Shown piece by piece: positions 1 through 11,041 of a stretch of 64,000 nt of DNA (the stretch's first letter is position 1; every line of letters starts with the position of its first letter). Source of the DNA: Euleptes europaea (Eukaryota > Chordata > Lepidosauria > Squamata > Sphaerodactylidae); assembly GCF_029931775.1 (NCBI RefSeq), contig NC_079312.1:15445821-15509820 (forward strand). Reading direction: 5' to 3'. The notes under the pieces are model-generated. The model did no database searches. It was given only the letters and a program-made list of their open reading frames with translations, and was not told the origin of the DNA. Both the position numbers and the translations under genes were made by a program.

Positions 1-704
1 CCCGAGGAATCTTGCAAGGTAAAACAGACTTTGAACAGCTGATAAGTAAGTCGACAGATCACTTATTAGGCAAAATTTATCGCTTACTGCTGATATATGA
101 TACAGAAGACGAACAAATAAAATCATGCCAAATTAAGTGGATGGAAAACCTTGATGAGATTATAACTACGGATGAATGGGAACAGCTATTCCGGGGAAAT
201 CTCAAATTCACTCTCAGCCAAGGAATTCAAGAAAACTGGCTCAAAATGCTACATAGATGGTACATTACACCGAGTGATATTCAAAATATGAACAGTTCAG
301 CATCCGGTTTGTGCTGGAAATGCGGGAAAGCAAAAGGCACTATCTATCACTGTTGGTGGACGTGCACATTAATTCAAAAATATTGGAAAAAGATTCATAA
401 GGATATAGAAACTATAATCGGTCAACCTATTGTATATGATCCTAAATTTTTTCTTTTAAGCAAAGTACCAGACAAATACAGCAAAGATCATCAGATTATA
501 TTAAAATATCTAACAACGGCGGCAAGAATAGTTCTAGCATCAATGTGGAAAACAGAAAAAATACTGAAAATCAAACTTTGGATCGACAAAGCATATGAAT
601 TTATAACAATGGCACATCTAACAGAGCTACTACAGCCAGATACTCAAAAATCAAACAAAGACAAATGGCAAATTTTCTATGAATATATTAAAACTAAAAA
701 ATAA
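1..704 (+). mobile_element. L1-type LINE, 3' end of ORF2
   Basis: An open frame runs in from the window edge and stops at 704, giving the last ~230 residues of an L1 ORF2 protein. Visible landmarks are the C-terminal zinc-knuckle-like block CWKCG followed by an H and a C (about residues 100-118 of the visible part) and the conserved LYRWYITP-like block before it (here LHRWYITP). Endonuclease and reverse transcriptase domains would lie left of the window. The same C-terminal arrangement occurs in the minus-strand L1 at 32.8-38.4 kb. The uninterrupted frame suggests a fairly young copy. Confidence 0.85.
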
Positions 705-1068
705 TTAAAAAATCCTTTATTATGAAAATAAAGCTTATGATTATATATAGCCTATCAAAAAAAAAAAAAACGAGAATATCTAACAGAAGTATTTCAACCA
801 CATATCCAAAACTTGAATAAAGATAAACGATCAATCTTTTTTTTTTTAAGGAATTTATTAAGATTAGAAAACAGTAATAGATTCTTTTAAATGTTATGAA
901 AATAATTTTGGTGATTAAATACAATATGTTAAAAAATGATGACTAAGTAAACTATGTTAGGGGGTAACAAACTTATTTTCTTTACACTTCCCTTACCCTT
1001 TTTCCTTTCCTGTATCCCCAGATAATTTTAAAAATCAATAAAAATATTTTTTTTTTAAAAAAAGAAGC
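705..1068 (+). mobile_element. 3' UTR and A-rich tail of the left-edge L1
   Basis: AT-rich non-coding sequence follows the ORF2 stop. It ends in a poly-T/poly-A stretch with AATAAA at about 1037-1042. The sequence character changes sharply after 1068, which I take as the L1 3' end. Confidence 0.65.
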
Positions 1069-2095
1069 TCCTTGATCAATTGATCTTGAGCAGCATATAT
1101 CTAGTGTTGGAGGGATATGACTGAAACAAATCTTGCCACTGACAATGTAGCCTTGGGGTGTCTATCGCTTAGTAAAAAAGGCATTATGTTAGTCACAGAG
1201 GCATTGGATTTGTATGTTAAAAGGGGGGAAATATAGTGTGATCGAAATTCCTCGTAAAAGCAGCATTCCAAAAGGGCATGAGCTAATGAGTCAATAGAGC
1301 TAGAAGACCAAGGGCAGATCCTGTCTGGGTATGGTATTGTCAGGAGTCAGCCTGGTCACAGGCTCTTGACATGAGTTTGGCCTGGGCACAGGCTCTTGAC
1401 ATGAGTTAAGCCTCTGTTTGGTTTTCAAGAGCTCTTTCTGTTTTGCTGTTCCCTTGCTTGAGGCCCCTGCACTGGCCTTGAACCTCACGCAGAGACAACT
1501 CCGGTGTTATGGCTGTGTACTCCCTTCTCTCCCTGCCAGGCTTTGTTATCTTATGGGTTCCCAGGCCTGCCTTGTACTGCACCTGGGATTGCTATGAGCT
1601 TATAGTTTTGCCTTGTAGAATGGTTTGCAATTAGCAGCTTTGAACCTGTGGATTACTCATGCTGTACCTGTATTGCCTGAATAAACGTTTACCTGCTTTA
1701 GACGTGCCTGTCTGAGCGAGTGGCTTTTTGGGACTATTGAGGAGAGCTGACAGGTATATTCAGAATTCTGCCCTGTATTACCATAGAAGGGTTAGCATTC
1801 AATCTAGCCAAGCAAAAAGCTCTACAAAGATGAGGAGTTGTCAGATAATATGTATAGGCAGGCAGACCACATGGAGGGGGTATTCCAAAGAACTGGGATG
1901 AACAGACGCGACGAGCACGAAAAGTATTGCTGTTATAATCGAGCTCTTTAATGCGCTTTTTAATTTTGGTAAAAGCTTCAGTTTTACCAAGATCTAATAA
2001 CATATCCTGCGAGAAGCCCAACAATGACAGTTTCTTATCTAAGATTTTTTGCCATGAGGATTTAAAAGGGTTATGCTTCAGAGAAGCCTTCTAAC
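1069..2095 (-). mobile_element. LINE ORF2 C-terminal fragment, split by a solo LTR
   Basis: Minus-strand frames on both sides of the LTR at 1338-1752 read as one LINE C-terminus. The right part (to about 2024) has the block HLCRAFCLARLNANPSM. The left part continues with a cysteine/histidine block (ALLECCFYEEFRSHYISP). These are typical of the tail of endonuclease-RT LINEs of the I/Jockey/CR1 supergroup. The fragment may be the same family as the plus-strand EN-RT LINE at 30.6-32.5 kb. Exact 5' and 3' limits are uncertain. Confidence 0.6.
1338..1752 (+). mobile_element. Solo LTR with 5-bp target duplication
   Basis: A 415-bp block starts TGTCAG and ends CTGACA, a perfect 6-bp terminal inverted repeat with TG...CA ends. 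It is flanked by GGTAT at 1333-1337 and again at 1753-1757. AATAAA at 1680-1685 gives plus orientation. It interrupts a LINE fragment. No internal retroviral sequence remains, so it is a recombined solo LTR. The family (Ty3/Gypsy or ERV) is not decidable from the LTR alone. Confidence 0.85.
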
Positions 2096-2317
2096 ATTCC
2101 AGCAATATACCAAGTAGTGATAATTTTTTTAAAATGGAAAAACCTGTCGGGGGTGCAGGGGAATGCTAGGCAGGAGGGTTTTGGATGGGGGGTGGGTGGA
2201 GGAAACGCATACCTTCCATCCCACAATTTCCCAAACTCTCTTTGGGTATGTTCTTCCAAGAAAGTGAATACCAAAGCAGCTGTGGGAAGGCAGGGAATCC
2301 TTTGTAGTGCCATAGTG

Positions 2318-2482
2318 CAGTGGAAGGGCTGTGGCTCAGTGACCCTCAAAATAGAAGGTCCTGGGTTCAATCCCTCGCATCTCCAGTTGAAACGAATAGG
2401 TAGCAGTTGACGTGAAAGACCTCTGCCTGAGTCCCTGGAGAGCGGCTGCCAGCCAGAGTGGGCCTGAAGAGACCAAGGGTCT
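2318..2482 (+). mobile_element. tRNA-derived SINE, 3'-interrupted
   Basis: It contains a tRNA-like Pol III head: an A-box-like GTGGCTCAGTG and a B box GGTTCAATCCC. The body, with AAAGACCTCTGCCTGAG and GACCAAGGGTCT, matches the complete minus-strand copy at 17083-17305. It is cut at 2482 by the LINE fragment that follows. Confidence 0.8.
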
Positions 2483-2939
2483 GCAGCAGTTGGTGGTGTA
2501 TCTTTTATCAGAAATTCTTTTATTTCCAACAAGTAGCCAGATACCTGCTAGCTGTATCAAGGATAAGCGAACTGCTTGTATGCGCTCTAGATAATGTTAC
2601 TAACAATGTTATTTTACAGTGGGTAGCCATGTTACTCTGTCTGCAGTAGTAGAAAAGAGCAAGAGTCCAGTAGCACCTAAAAGACTAACAAAAATATTTT
2701 CTGGCAGGTTATGAGCTTTTGTGAGCCACAGTATCTGAAGAAGTGAGCTGTGGCTCATGAAAGCTCATACCCTGCCAGAAAATATTTTTGTTACTCTTTA
2801 AGGTGCTACTGGACTCTTGCTCTTTTCTACTAATGTTATTTTAATGCTTCTATAGACTATTTGGTTTTTGTAATCTTTTTTTATAACTATGGTGTGGTAA
2901 ATGCCGAATAAAGATGATGATGATGATGACGCCGACGAT
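2483..2939 (+). mobile_element. LINE 3' fragment with GAT-repeat tail inside the SINE
   Basis: A 5'-truncated non-coding insert ends in AATAAA and a (GAT)n tail near 2907-2939. It is bounded by GACCAAGGGTCT at 2471-2482 and 2940-2951, a 12-bp target-site duplication formed within the SINE. The tail type fits target-primed retroposition. The palindromic element at 2617-2831 is nested inside it. Confidence 0.6.
2617..2831. mobile_element. Palindromic (snap-back) element 1
   Basis: Inverted arms of 85 nt (2647-2731 and 2748-2832) are separated by 16 nt. A 30-nt unarmed segment (2617-2646) sits on the left only. The direct repeat AATGTTATTTTA flanks the element at 2605-2616 and 2832-2843. It has no coding capacity. 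The sequence type is one I recall as common in reptile genomes. Confidence 0.8.
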
Positions 2940-2951
2940 GACCAAGGGTCT

Positions 2952-3176
2952 TGTTGTGGTTTTCAATACATTTATGGTTAAAAGGTATAGATTATTGACA
3001 ATCTACAGCATTGATCTAAAATCCAAGTTAACATTTAACCCTGCAAATAGAGCTTGCAAATAGAAACAGACACTTGAGAAAAACATGTTGTTTGTGAGAC
3101 AGGATGTTAAACCACAAAAAAAGTCAGACCTTGGATAGCTTGTCAAGGCTACTGATAGGTACCAAGTAGTGGGAAA
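2952..3176. other. AT-rich spacer, nothing recognised
   Basis: No open frame, terminal repeat or known repeat core was seen between the nested SINE/LINE block and the next palindromic element. Confidence 0.4.
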
Positions 3177-3189
3177 CAAGTTTATCCAT

Positions 3190-3448
3190 AATATTGTCGA
3201 AGGCTTTCACGGTCAGAGTACATTGGTTCTTGTAGGTTATCCAGGCTGTGTGACCGTGGTCTGGGTATTTTCTACCTGACGTTTCGCCAGCAGTTGTGGC
3301 AGGCATCTTCAGAGGAGTAACACTGAAGGACAGTGTCTCTCTGTCCTTCAGTGTTACTCCTCTGAAGATGCCTGCCACAGTTGCTGGCGAAACGTCAGGT
3401 AGAAAATACCAAGACCACGGTCACACAGCCTGGATAACCTACAAGAAC
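3190..3448. mobile_element. Palindromic (snap-back) element 2
   Basis: Inverted arms of 110 nt (3224-3333 and 3341-3450) match at about 107 of 110 positions around a 7-nt loop. A unique 34-nt segment (3190-3223) precedes the left arm only. The 13-bp direct repeat CAAGTTTATCCAT lies at 3177-3189 and 3449-3461. The same family (core CTGACGTTTCGCCAGCAG) is found in two halves around the chromovirus at 44.2 and 50.8 kb. Confidence 0.85.
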
Positions 3449-3461
3449 CAAGTTTATCCAT

Positions 3462-4551
3462 CTTTGTGGTTTATTTTGCTTTCAAGTCAGAATGAGAATA
3501 ACAAGAATATTTGTCTTTTGTGGTTAACAAGACTTGAAGATGAAAGTGTAAGAATGGAATTTTATTTTGAGAAAGGAAATGTTTGGGTGTTATTCTTATG
3601 ACATCTGTCTGTCTGATATGAGATCAAAGTTTGGGAAAGATGTTTGTTAAAGGGATGTTTTGTCTTTTTATACATTTTTGATGTCTGGGAATTTGACAAG
3701 AATGTCAGAACAATTTCTTTCTGATTCTTATAGGTTCTCATAGCCAAAAGTAGATAAAGGGGCTTGAGATTGTGAGAGGTTGGATATTCTTGGCCAGGCA
3801 GGCTTGCATGCTGTCTCTCTGAGAGTAATCCCTGGCATGACACATTAAAGGTATGTAACTTTACTGCATTTATTCATTGTAATTTTTACTGTATTTCAGA
3901 TCTGTGTTATTTTATTAGAATCTGTTAGATTTATTCATGTAATCTACTTTTCATATATACTGGTGAGGTTTTTTTTTTAGTTTTCCACTTTTTTATTAGT
4001 ATTATTGATGGTCTTATAATAAAAAGGAATTTTTTGACAATTCAAAGTTGTATCATTGCTTGAGATGGCTAGTTAAGTATTTTTAGTGAAATACAAGATC
4101 TAGAATTATCACAGCAATTGATCTGCTTCAGTCTGACTCAGAATAAGGCAGCTTTATGCATAACTCTCCCGCCCCCCAAAAGTTCTTCTTCTGATTTAAA
4201 CTGCTGCCTCACAGCTACTGGGTGCAAGTGGGGGACACAGGCAGGTACCAAACATGCACGCTTTCTCTCCCAGGCTAACAGCAATTCAAGGACAGCAACT
4301 GAAGTTGAGAAAGTAGTATGTGTGTGGAGGGGTGGGGGTTAAAACCAGGAATCAGGCGGCTGCCCCCTCATAGCTCAGCCTTGCAATGGGCTGCCCAGAC
4401 CTCAACACAGCCAGACAGGAAGTGTTTTAATCTCCCCATTTTATCATATCACCCCACTTTAGCCTCGGCAGGGGGCAAGAGGCCCTTGGGAGCCATGAAA
4501 CCAGGAAGGAGGAAGCAAAGAAGTGCTTTCACTCCCCAATTTGGGCCCAGA
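3462..4551. other. Diverged TRIM-locus flank, no exon seen
   Basis: No convincing coding exon. The part at about 4330-4555 is a diverged match to 43350-43570, beside the B-box exon of gene B: both carry GCTGCCCCCT and TTTGGGCCCA in the same order. It therefore looks like TRIM intron. The left kilobase is AT-rich and unrecognised. The 96-nt coiled-coil exon expected here by comparison with gene B was not found. Confidence 0.45.
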
Positions 4552-4742
4552 GGCTAGGTCCCTCTTTGCCACCGGCTGGAGATTTTGGGGGCGGAGCCTG
4601 AGGAGGGCTGGGTTTGGGAGGGGAGGGGCTTCAATGCCATAGAGTTCAATTGCCACAGCGGCCATTTTTCTCCAAGTGATCTGATCTCTATCAGCTGGAG
4701 ATCAGTCGAATTAGCAGGAGATCTCCTGCTACTACTGAAGTG
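4552..4742 (-). mobile_element. Short non-autonomous DNA transposon (MITE, hAT-like)
   Basis: Minus-strand copy of the window's commonest MITE. The family consensus begins AGGGTTGCCAACCTCCAG, has CTGGAGATCTCCTG and GAGATCAGTTC inside, and ends in CTGGCAACCCT. This copy has lost its outer ends. Superfamily is inferred from the short terminal repeats and size, not from a transposase. Confidence 0.7.
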
Positions 4743-4967
4743 CCTATAAGCTTCATTTATAGGAAAACATATATTCTTTCATATGTATAAACATTCATAG
4801 GTTCATGAGGTGCTATGCTCAAGAATAGAGCATAGCATCAGGCAGATATATTCTACCCACACATGGAAACTTTGGGAACGTTGGCATCCATAACTATAAG
4901 AGGCCAACAGAACACGTTGCCTGGTACAGGCTTTCCCCTGTAGAGAAAAACAGTGTCTTACCTTCAC

Positions 4968-5260
4968 TGTTAGGAATGTGAATCACAAGACCAAGTGCTT
5001 GCTTAGAGACAGCTTCTACCAATCTCTATATACTATGTTAATTAAAGAAAGGCAGACAACCAATGTTTAGTAAGTCGACGTAATTGGAACATCCCTAACC
5101 AGAAGTTATAACTGGGGTAGCAATCTTTTGTTCTGTATGAAGACTGTCCTGCGCATTAGGGCAGTTTTATCCGGTATGTATATTGAGCTCAATAAACTGC
5201 TGCTTTGAACTATCAACCTCCCACTGTGTTATATTGATTCGAAATTTATATTATAACACA
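4968..5260 (+). mobile_element. Probable solo LTR fossil
   Basis: The block starts TGTTAGGAATG and ends in TATAACA(CA). It contains AATAAA at 5191-5196 with about 65 bases after it, as in an R-U5 layout. No clean target duplication was found, so ends and family are uncertain. Confidence 0.45.
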
Positions 5261-5399
5261 GGCATTACACTACCTGGCAGTTGGCAACCCTACCAGAGGC
5301 TGAGGCAGAACCTGCAGGGAGTTCCTGCACAAAGAGACCACGGAGAAGGGAAGGATCCACTGCTCTTCCTCACCAATTTCCATGTTGTCGATTTCCTAC

Positions 5400-5564
5400 C
5401 TTGTACTCTTGGGAGGCCTCCTCAAGAGGAAGGGTTTCATGATCTCTGTGCTCCTTGGATCGATCACAGACCCAACAGATGAGGGCTTCTTCATCCTTGC
5501 AGAAGAGCTTCAGAGGCTCCTTGTGCTTCTGGCAAACTCTCCCTTTTCTAGCATACAGGATTGC
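5400..5564 (-). CDS. TRIM B-box exon (165 nt), locus A
   Basis: A 55-codon, phase 0-0 exon encodes a B-box type 2 zinc-binding domain: C-x2-H, then C, C-x2-C and H-x2-H, visible as [23 protein letters not shown] and EHRDH. It ends in the linker ASQEYK that leads into a TRIM coiled coil. The acceptor (CTGTATCAG before the exon) and donor (AAG then GTAGGA) both look usable. It lies 2.3 kb downstream of the RING exon at 7869-8288 on the same strand and has a close relative at 43651-43815. B-boxes help TRIM E3 ligases oligomerise and position the RING. Because the RING exon already carries a B-box, this is either a second B-box of the same gene or a relic of a fused paralog. No later coiled-coil exon is present in the window. 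Confidence 0.75.
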
Positions 5565-5609
5565 CTGATACAGAAAAAAAAGAAACAGAATTTGTTTCAT
5601 TCCCCCCCA

Positions 5610-5815
5610 GGGTTGCCAACCTCCAGGTACTAGCTGGAGATCTCCTGCTATTACCACTGATCTCCAGCCAATAGCGATCAGTTCCCCTGCAGAAAATTGC
5701 CACTTTGACCACTGGACTCTATGGCACTGAAGTCCCTCCCCCAAACCCCACCTTCCTCAGGCTCCGCCTCAAAAACCTCCCGCCGGTGGCAAAGAGGGAC
5801 CTGGCAACCCTACCC
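5610..5815 (+). mobile_element. MITE of the GGGTTGCCAAC family
   Basis: Nearly complete copy with AGGGTTGCCAACCTCC at the left and CCTGGCAACCCT at the right. It lies in the intron between the two locus A exons. Confidence 0.8.
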
Positions 5816-7866
5816 CCTGGACTATATCTCTCGTTGTAAGGGCTGGATGTAATTAGTGCCTTGTTCAGGGGTGGGGTGGGACATTGTTATACAAAACCGG
5901 ATGTAACCCAAAGTAACCTTTCAGTTGGAGTTGGGGGAGTTGTTCTGGACAGGGAGCTTTGTGGGGGGAGATACTGAAGGAAAAGAGAGTTCTGAAGGAA
6001 AGGAGAGAGAGAAGCCATCTGGGTCCCAGTGCAGAGAAGAGGGAAGCCTGACAAGGAGAAAAGGAGCCTCCGGTGATCTGCAGCAGCACCAAGAGCCCCA
6101 AGATCAGCCCCATCTCCAGCATGGCTGGGGTCTGGTCAATCCACAGCAGCAAAGACAGGGGGAGAGACCTGAAGGAGGCCTCACAGAGACAGGATAAGAC
6201 TCCCATCATCTCTCTGGTTTCCATTCTAAGCTGTGATCCCTAAGTCTGAGTTTACTATACGAGTGTCCTGATTTCACTACCCCCCGTTCCTCGTTGGAGT
6301 AAACCCTGCTTGTATATTAAGTTCTACTTGTAAATGGTTATGGGTGACTGGACGGTCTGGGAGTTGTTTTTGAATTTTTCCTTTTCTGCCTCCTGGCCAC
6401 CCTCCTTGTTAGGCAGTGGAGGCCAGTGGGCTGGAGGCACCCCTGCTTTCTTTTTCTTCTTTGTCACACACACACCCTCCACTAATAAACCAGGTCCCAT
6501 AAGGTCTCCCCTCAGCTGGGACTGGTAGAAGAAACTGGTTTTTTCTAACCCTCAAATTCCTCTGGAAATCAATGAACGAATCACAACTCCTGGTTCCAGG
6601 TAAACCACATTCTCCCTCCACCAGCTTTGAGCTGTATTTTGCAATGTGCCTGAGGAGCCCCCAAACACCACCCCCTTCCTTTCTTGCAGTGCGCGTTCCT
6701 GGTGGGGTATTATGACAAACCTCCAAAAGTTGGTCCAAATGGTGCAAGGAGGTGAAGCTGGAACTGCAGGAATACGGATGGACCCTGATGGATTTTTAAG
6801 CCACCTATCAAGATATAACTCCAAACCAGCCCATCCGCCCTCTCACAGACAGCATCTCCTCCCAGGTGGCCCTTTGGATAACACCATGAACGTTACAAAT
6901 GAATGACAATTCTGATACCGGCCCAACAAGCGGATATTCATTCTGGTGTGAATTAACTTGAGTTTGATGGGGGGGGAGGGGGCTGCAATCCTTGTATCTC
7001 AATTTTTTCATGTTTTTAAATGCAATAATAATAGTAATAAAATGAGACATTCCATCACATTCTGGTCCCGTAAGGGCATCAATATATGGGGCACCTATGG
7101 GTTCCTAGTCTTATTGTATGGAAACCCCATAATGAATTCTAAACTCTCTCACAGTCCCCCCCCCCACCCGCCCTGCCCCATTAACTCCTTTGGGGTCATT
7201 TGCCCTCAGTGAAGCCTTTGTGCCAAAAGACCTACAGGCAACATCCTGCTCTGAGTTTTGGCCATCTTGATCATGAGGGACTTCTCCATTTGTCCTGGTG
7301 CTGAGAACGGATTTAGGGCCCAGACTGAGTTGTAGCAAAAAGTTAGGCCAGAGCCAGTGAGCCTGGCTAGTTGCATAGTGCTCGGTTTCTGAGAATGACA
7401 TGCATATTTCTTGCCTTCATGCCGTATTCACAATGACCTTGGCGCAGTATTGGAAGCCCCACTTCATCAGAGGCCTGCACTTGGGGAGGGGGCTGGCCAG
7501 GACCCCCTTTGGGCAGTGAAACCTCTTGGGCTGGCCACACAGCTCCATCTTACTATGGGAGGGCCAAGGAAGTGGTCATTGTAAATAATGGACAGACCAC
7601 CGTTAAAAGAAATGGCTGTGCGTGGGGAGGATCTGCCTGCCCTTTTCTTTAGATCCTCATGTCCAGCCTTTTTCATTGGCAAAAATGGCTCGGGTGGGGG
7701 GGAAGCCTGCTGCTCTGCCTCCCGCTTTGCAGTGTTTGGAACCCACAGGAGCAACACAAAGCTTTCAAGGTAAGTTACAGAGACCAAACGTCTGACTCTG
7801 CTTCGGTCAGGCACCTTTGTCCCCACTTCAGGTCAGATGTATCATCTATTTCAGCTCTTCCTTCAT
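5816..7866 (-). other. Intron of TRIM locus A, no exon recognised
   Basis: Two kilobases without a supported exon. The segment 6540-6760 is a diverged match to 43960-44180, which occupies the same position upstream of the gene B B-box exon; both share CTCAAATTCCT and TAAACCACA. This supports the two loci being paralogs rather than sharing a chance exon. An open stretch at 5925-6197 (+) is low-complexity, rich in E/G/Q, and resembles nothing I know. Confidence 0.5.
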
Positions 7867-7868
7867 AC

Positions 7869-8288
7869 CTTATCTAGGTCAGCAGCCTCTTTCAGGTGAA
7901 GTAAAGAGTGACCTTTGTGTTCTGGGGATTGCTTACAAATGCGACACACGAGTTTTTCATCATCCTTGCAGAAGAAAAGGAGTTTCTGCCCGTGTGTTGG
8001 ACACAGATCTTCTGTTCCTGGATTTCTCGCACAAAATCTCTTCTCTTTTATTTTTTCTACCAAATTTGCCAGCTGCCAGTTTGAGCGGAAATTCCCTTTC
8101 TGGATCTCAGCTTTGCAGAGAGGACACTCCAGGTCCCCCAGTTCTTCCCATGTGTCACAGTAGTGGGTGATGCAGCCCCGACAGAAATTGTGGCCACAGT
8201 CCAGGGTTATCGGTTCTGTTAGACACTCCCGGCAGATGGGACAGTTTAATTCCTCTTCCAAACCTGTGGATGGTGACCCTGAGGCCAT
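7869..8288 (-). CDS. TRIM-family RING + B-box first coding exon, locus A
   Basis: First coding exon of a TRIM/RBCC E3 ubiquitin ligase, 140 codons, with no stop or frameshift. The start ATG is in a good context (aacATGG). RING C3HC4: C16, C19, C31, H33, C36, C39, C55, C58. B-box 2: C96, H99, C107, C115, C118, H124, H127. It ends at K140 in phase 0 with donor GTATGA. TRIM RING domains recruit an E2 and transfer ubiquitin; the B30.2 domain, encoded by the last exon, usually picks the target. A possible splice acceptor (TTACAG) about 50 nt upstream suggests a non-coding 5' exon. The coiled-coil and B30.2 exons are not in the window, so the gene is partial here: they may lie further left, or be lost. 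It resembles zinc finger RFP/TRIM39-like genes, but the ortholog is not certain. Confidence 0.85.
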
Positions 8289-8566
8289 GTTGGATGCAGT
8301 TTATGTCTCTTGGCAAGTGGAAAAGGTAGCTTTGTGAGGCCTGTAAAGAGGACAGCAGAAGGACAATGATCTGGAGAAGGGGTGGGTTTTAGGCAGGAGA
8401 TATATTTTTCAAAAGCACAGATAAATAAGTAAGTACCATTTTACTCTGGGATTTTTTTATAAATCTAATAGGAGGCTGAGAACTTTCCATTAACAAATGA
8501 TTGATGAAATAGAGGTGTGGACAGACGTTGATTTGATACTGGTAGGACAATTCAGCAGAGTAATCA
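8289..8566. other. Upstream flank of TRIM locus A
   Basis: Presumed 5' UTR and upstream intron of the RING exon. No promoter element was recognised. Confidence 0.35.
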
Positions 8567-8775
8567 GGGTTGCCAATCTCCAGGTGGAGGCTGGAGATCT
8601 CCTGGAATCACAACTGATCTCAGACTTTGGAGATCAGTTCCTCTAAAGAAACTCACAGCTTGCAGGGTAAACTGGATGGTGTCATACTCTGCTGAGATCT
8701 CTCCTCTGCCCAAACCCCACACTCTCCAGGCTCCACCCCCATCTCCAGGAATTTCCCAGCCCAGAGATGGCAACC
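8567..8775 (+). mobile_element. MITE of the GGGTTGCCAAC family
   Basis: Full-length copy starting AGGGTTGCCAATCTCCAG and ending GAGATGGCAACC, about 209 bp, with CTGGAGATCTCCTGGAAT inside. No target duplication was seen. Confidence 0.8.
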
Positions 8776-9362
8776 ATAAGTGATAGATCCATAGATGGAC
8801 AGATCTAGTAGCAAATCAACTCAAACAGTTCCACCAGTATTTACAGTGACTGACTTATTCAAGAGGGATCAGGCAATAGGGTCGCACTGTACAAAATGAT
8901 TCACAAAGCTACTTGGATAAATTATTGGGGACTGTGGTCTATACTAAGGTGTATAATTTTCTGTAAATTGGATCCTACTGTGTAATTTTACTTTATCGAA
9001 TATGTCATGCTAACAATTTGCCTTGCTTCAGTTCTGTTTTTACAGTTCTGGTTGGTTCTACAACCCAAATCCTATTTTATTGTTTATTGAATGTCCCATC
9101 CTGTTGATAGTATTGCCTTACTCTGTGTAATACTCCTTGAGTCCCAAAGTAAAAGACAGATTATAAATAACAAATAAATAACAGGATGTCTCTATCCTGA
9201 GAAAAAATACTTCACTTTTTATTTGCACAGACATCAAATGTATTCAGGAATAGATTATATTTCGCACTAGCAAAATTATGACAAACACAAAGGTATAGTC
9301 TGTATTTGAGCAATAATCATGCAGATCTTGCCCCACTTAAATTTAACTATTATATAAGTGCA
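8776..9362. other. AT-rich DNA, nothing recognised
   Basis: No open frame, repeat core or terminal repeat identified. Confidence 0.35.
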
Positions 9363-9577
9363 TTTGGTAGGGTTGCCAACCTCCAGTTGGGGTCTGGAAA
9401 TCTCTGGAATTACAAACAACAGAGATCAATTCCCTTGACAAAAAATGACTGTTTTAGAGGATGGGCACTCTGGCATTATATACCTCTGAGGCTCCTCCTC
9501 TCCCCAAACCCCAACCTTCCCAGGCTCCACCCCCAAAATCTCCAGGGATTTCCCAAGCCAGAACTTGCAACCCTAGA
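9363..9577 (+). mobile_element. MITE of the GGGTTGCCAAC family
   Basis: Full-length copy: TAGGGTTGCCAACCTCCAG at the left and CTTGCAACCCTA at the right. The terminal repeats are readable but diverged inside. Confidence 0.8.
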
Positions 9578-9599
9578 GGGGCTGTAGAATTTGGAGATG

Positions 9600-9850
9600 A
9601 AATGATCTGTTGTTAAAAGATGAACAGATAACGAAGAAACTAAAAGAAAAGCGCAAGTTCTTCTTTAGTATTAATGAATCAAAAGAGATACCATTTGTTA
9701 TAATCTGGGAATCCTTTAAAGCATATTTTAGAGGCATTGTTATGTTGATAGAGAATCATTTGACCAAAAGGGTAGGGGGGACATTAGTCTTGGAAGCAGA
9801 AAATGAGGAATCCCCCCCCCCAAATAGTGTCTCCAAGAAACTAAGCTAGT
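9600..9850 (+). mobile_element. L1 ORF2 fragment (linker after the endonuclease)
   Basis: A short plus-strand frame has PFVIIWESFKAYFRG, matching the PF-x-LW-x-AFKAY-x-RG block between the endonuclease and RT domains of L1 ORF2. The fragment is truncated on both sides. Confidence 0.6.
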
Positions 9851-11040
9851 TTTGGAAATGACAAGAGACAAGTTAAAATTAAAAAGCACTCACCAGACAG
9901 CAAAATCCCTATTGCATGCTAGACAGTCAATCTTTAATAAGCCAATAAACCAGCAAAATATTTGGCACATTTACTAACCAAAGAATGGGGCCAAATAGAA
10001 TTATTGAAATCAAGGACAAAATAGGAAACCGGCTTAAACCGTCTTTACAACAGCTCTCAGAAAACGAATGAAGAAGCTTAATGGCAAATTCTCTGCCAGA
10101 CGTAGGGGGCATGAGCTACAGACAAAATATCAGCATTCAATGAGACCACCTTAGAAGTCTCCTCTTCATAACATCTTGATAGGATGTCTATTCCCCTCTA
10201 CACAAAAACATATGCATGCTCATCCCTCTTCTGTCTTGTGCTGCAGTCACCAACTACTTCCTCAGTTTCAATTTATCTTCTCTGCTTCCTTTATCCTTCA
10301 AAATGCCATTTATTAACTGAACTCCCGAATTGTTCCTTCTCTCATAAGCTGTTTCCACATGGGTTATTTGCCCGGGGTTTAATGCTGTTGGAAAGTGGGG
10401 TTTTCCTTGCTTCCCCACAGTATTGAGGTGTACCTCCTGGATTTTCACAGGCTTTTCTTCAGTCTTTCCCTAACCGGTTTGCTGCAAAAATTTTGGAAGA
10501 GATTGCAGCAAAGTCCAGAATGCTGTTGAGTGAGGGGGTGAAAAAGTTTGGCAATTCGTGGTCCTGCCCACATGGCAGCCATTTTCCCTGCCCCTCAGGC
10601 TGCCTTTTCCTCCCACCACCTCCGGGGGATCTTTGTCAAAAAAATTGCAATAGAACATTGTTATATCATTTTGACGATATAACAACCTGTGAATCGATTT
10701 CTCTGAATTTCCAGTTTTCGGTTTTTTAAAGACTCTAGCCCCTTTTGTTGTGAAGATATAAAGGGAAAGAAATATCTATGCAACAAAAGGGCTAGGGACT
10801 TTAAAAAAAATAAAATCTGGGAATGATATTCAATTACTGATTTAAAAAAAAAGAAAGAAAAAAGCCCTGATGGTCCAGTGGAGGGTGGTGGCGGCTGCTG
10901 CCAGGGGACTGAGACAAGAAAACTATGGGAAACCTGCCTTGCGAAAGCCCTGTTGTCACTGTGATGTATTGGCAGCTGCAGCAGCAACAGGAAAAGTAGA
11001 AAAGCCTGTGACTGTGTGGGGAAACCACTTTTGTTGCTAT
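9851..11040. other. Mixed diverged repeats, no gene
   Basis: No supported gene. A short inverted repeat lies at about 10726-10750 and 10780-10803 (core CTAGCCC...TTTTGTTG and its complement). Its right half resembles 61160-61200, including AAAAGGGCTAG and AAATCTGGGAA, so a low-copy repeat is likely. A minus-strand frame at 9927-10112 may be a LINE remnant. Confidence 0.35.
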
Positions 11041-11041
11041 T

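Noticed and set aside
2732-2770. Hammerhead-ribozyme-like core (CTGAAGA ... GAAA) at the centre of palindromic element 1
   Set aside because: An extra A follows CTGAAGA, and the pairing is already explained by the palindrome itself. No convincing stem I or cleavage-site UH arrangement.
3296-3601. Paired similar frames on both strands near 3.3 kb
   Set aside because: They arise from the two arms of palindromic element 2, not from genes.
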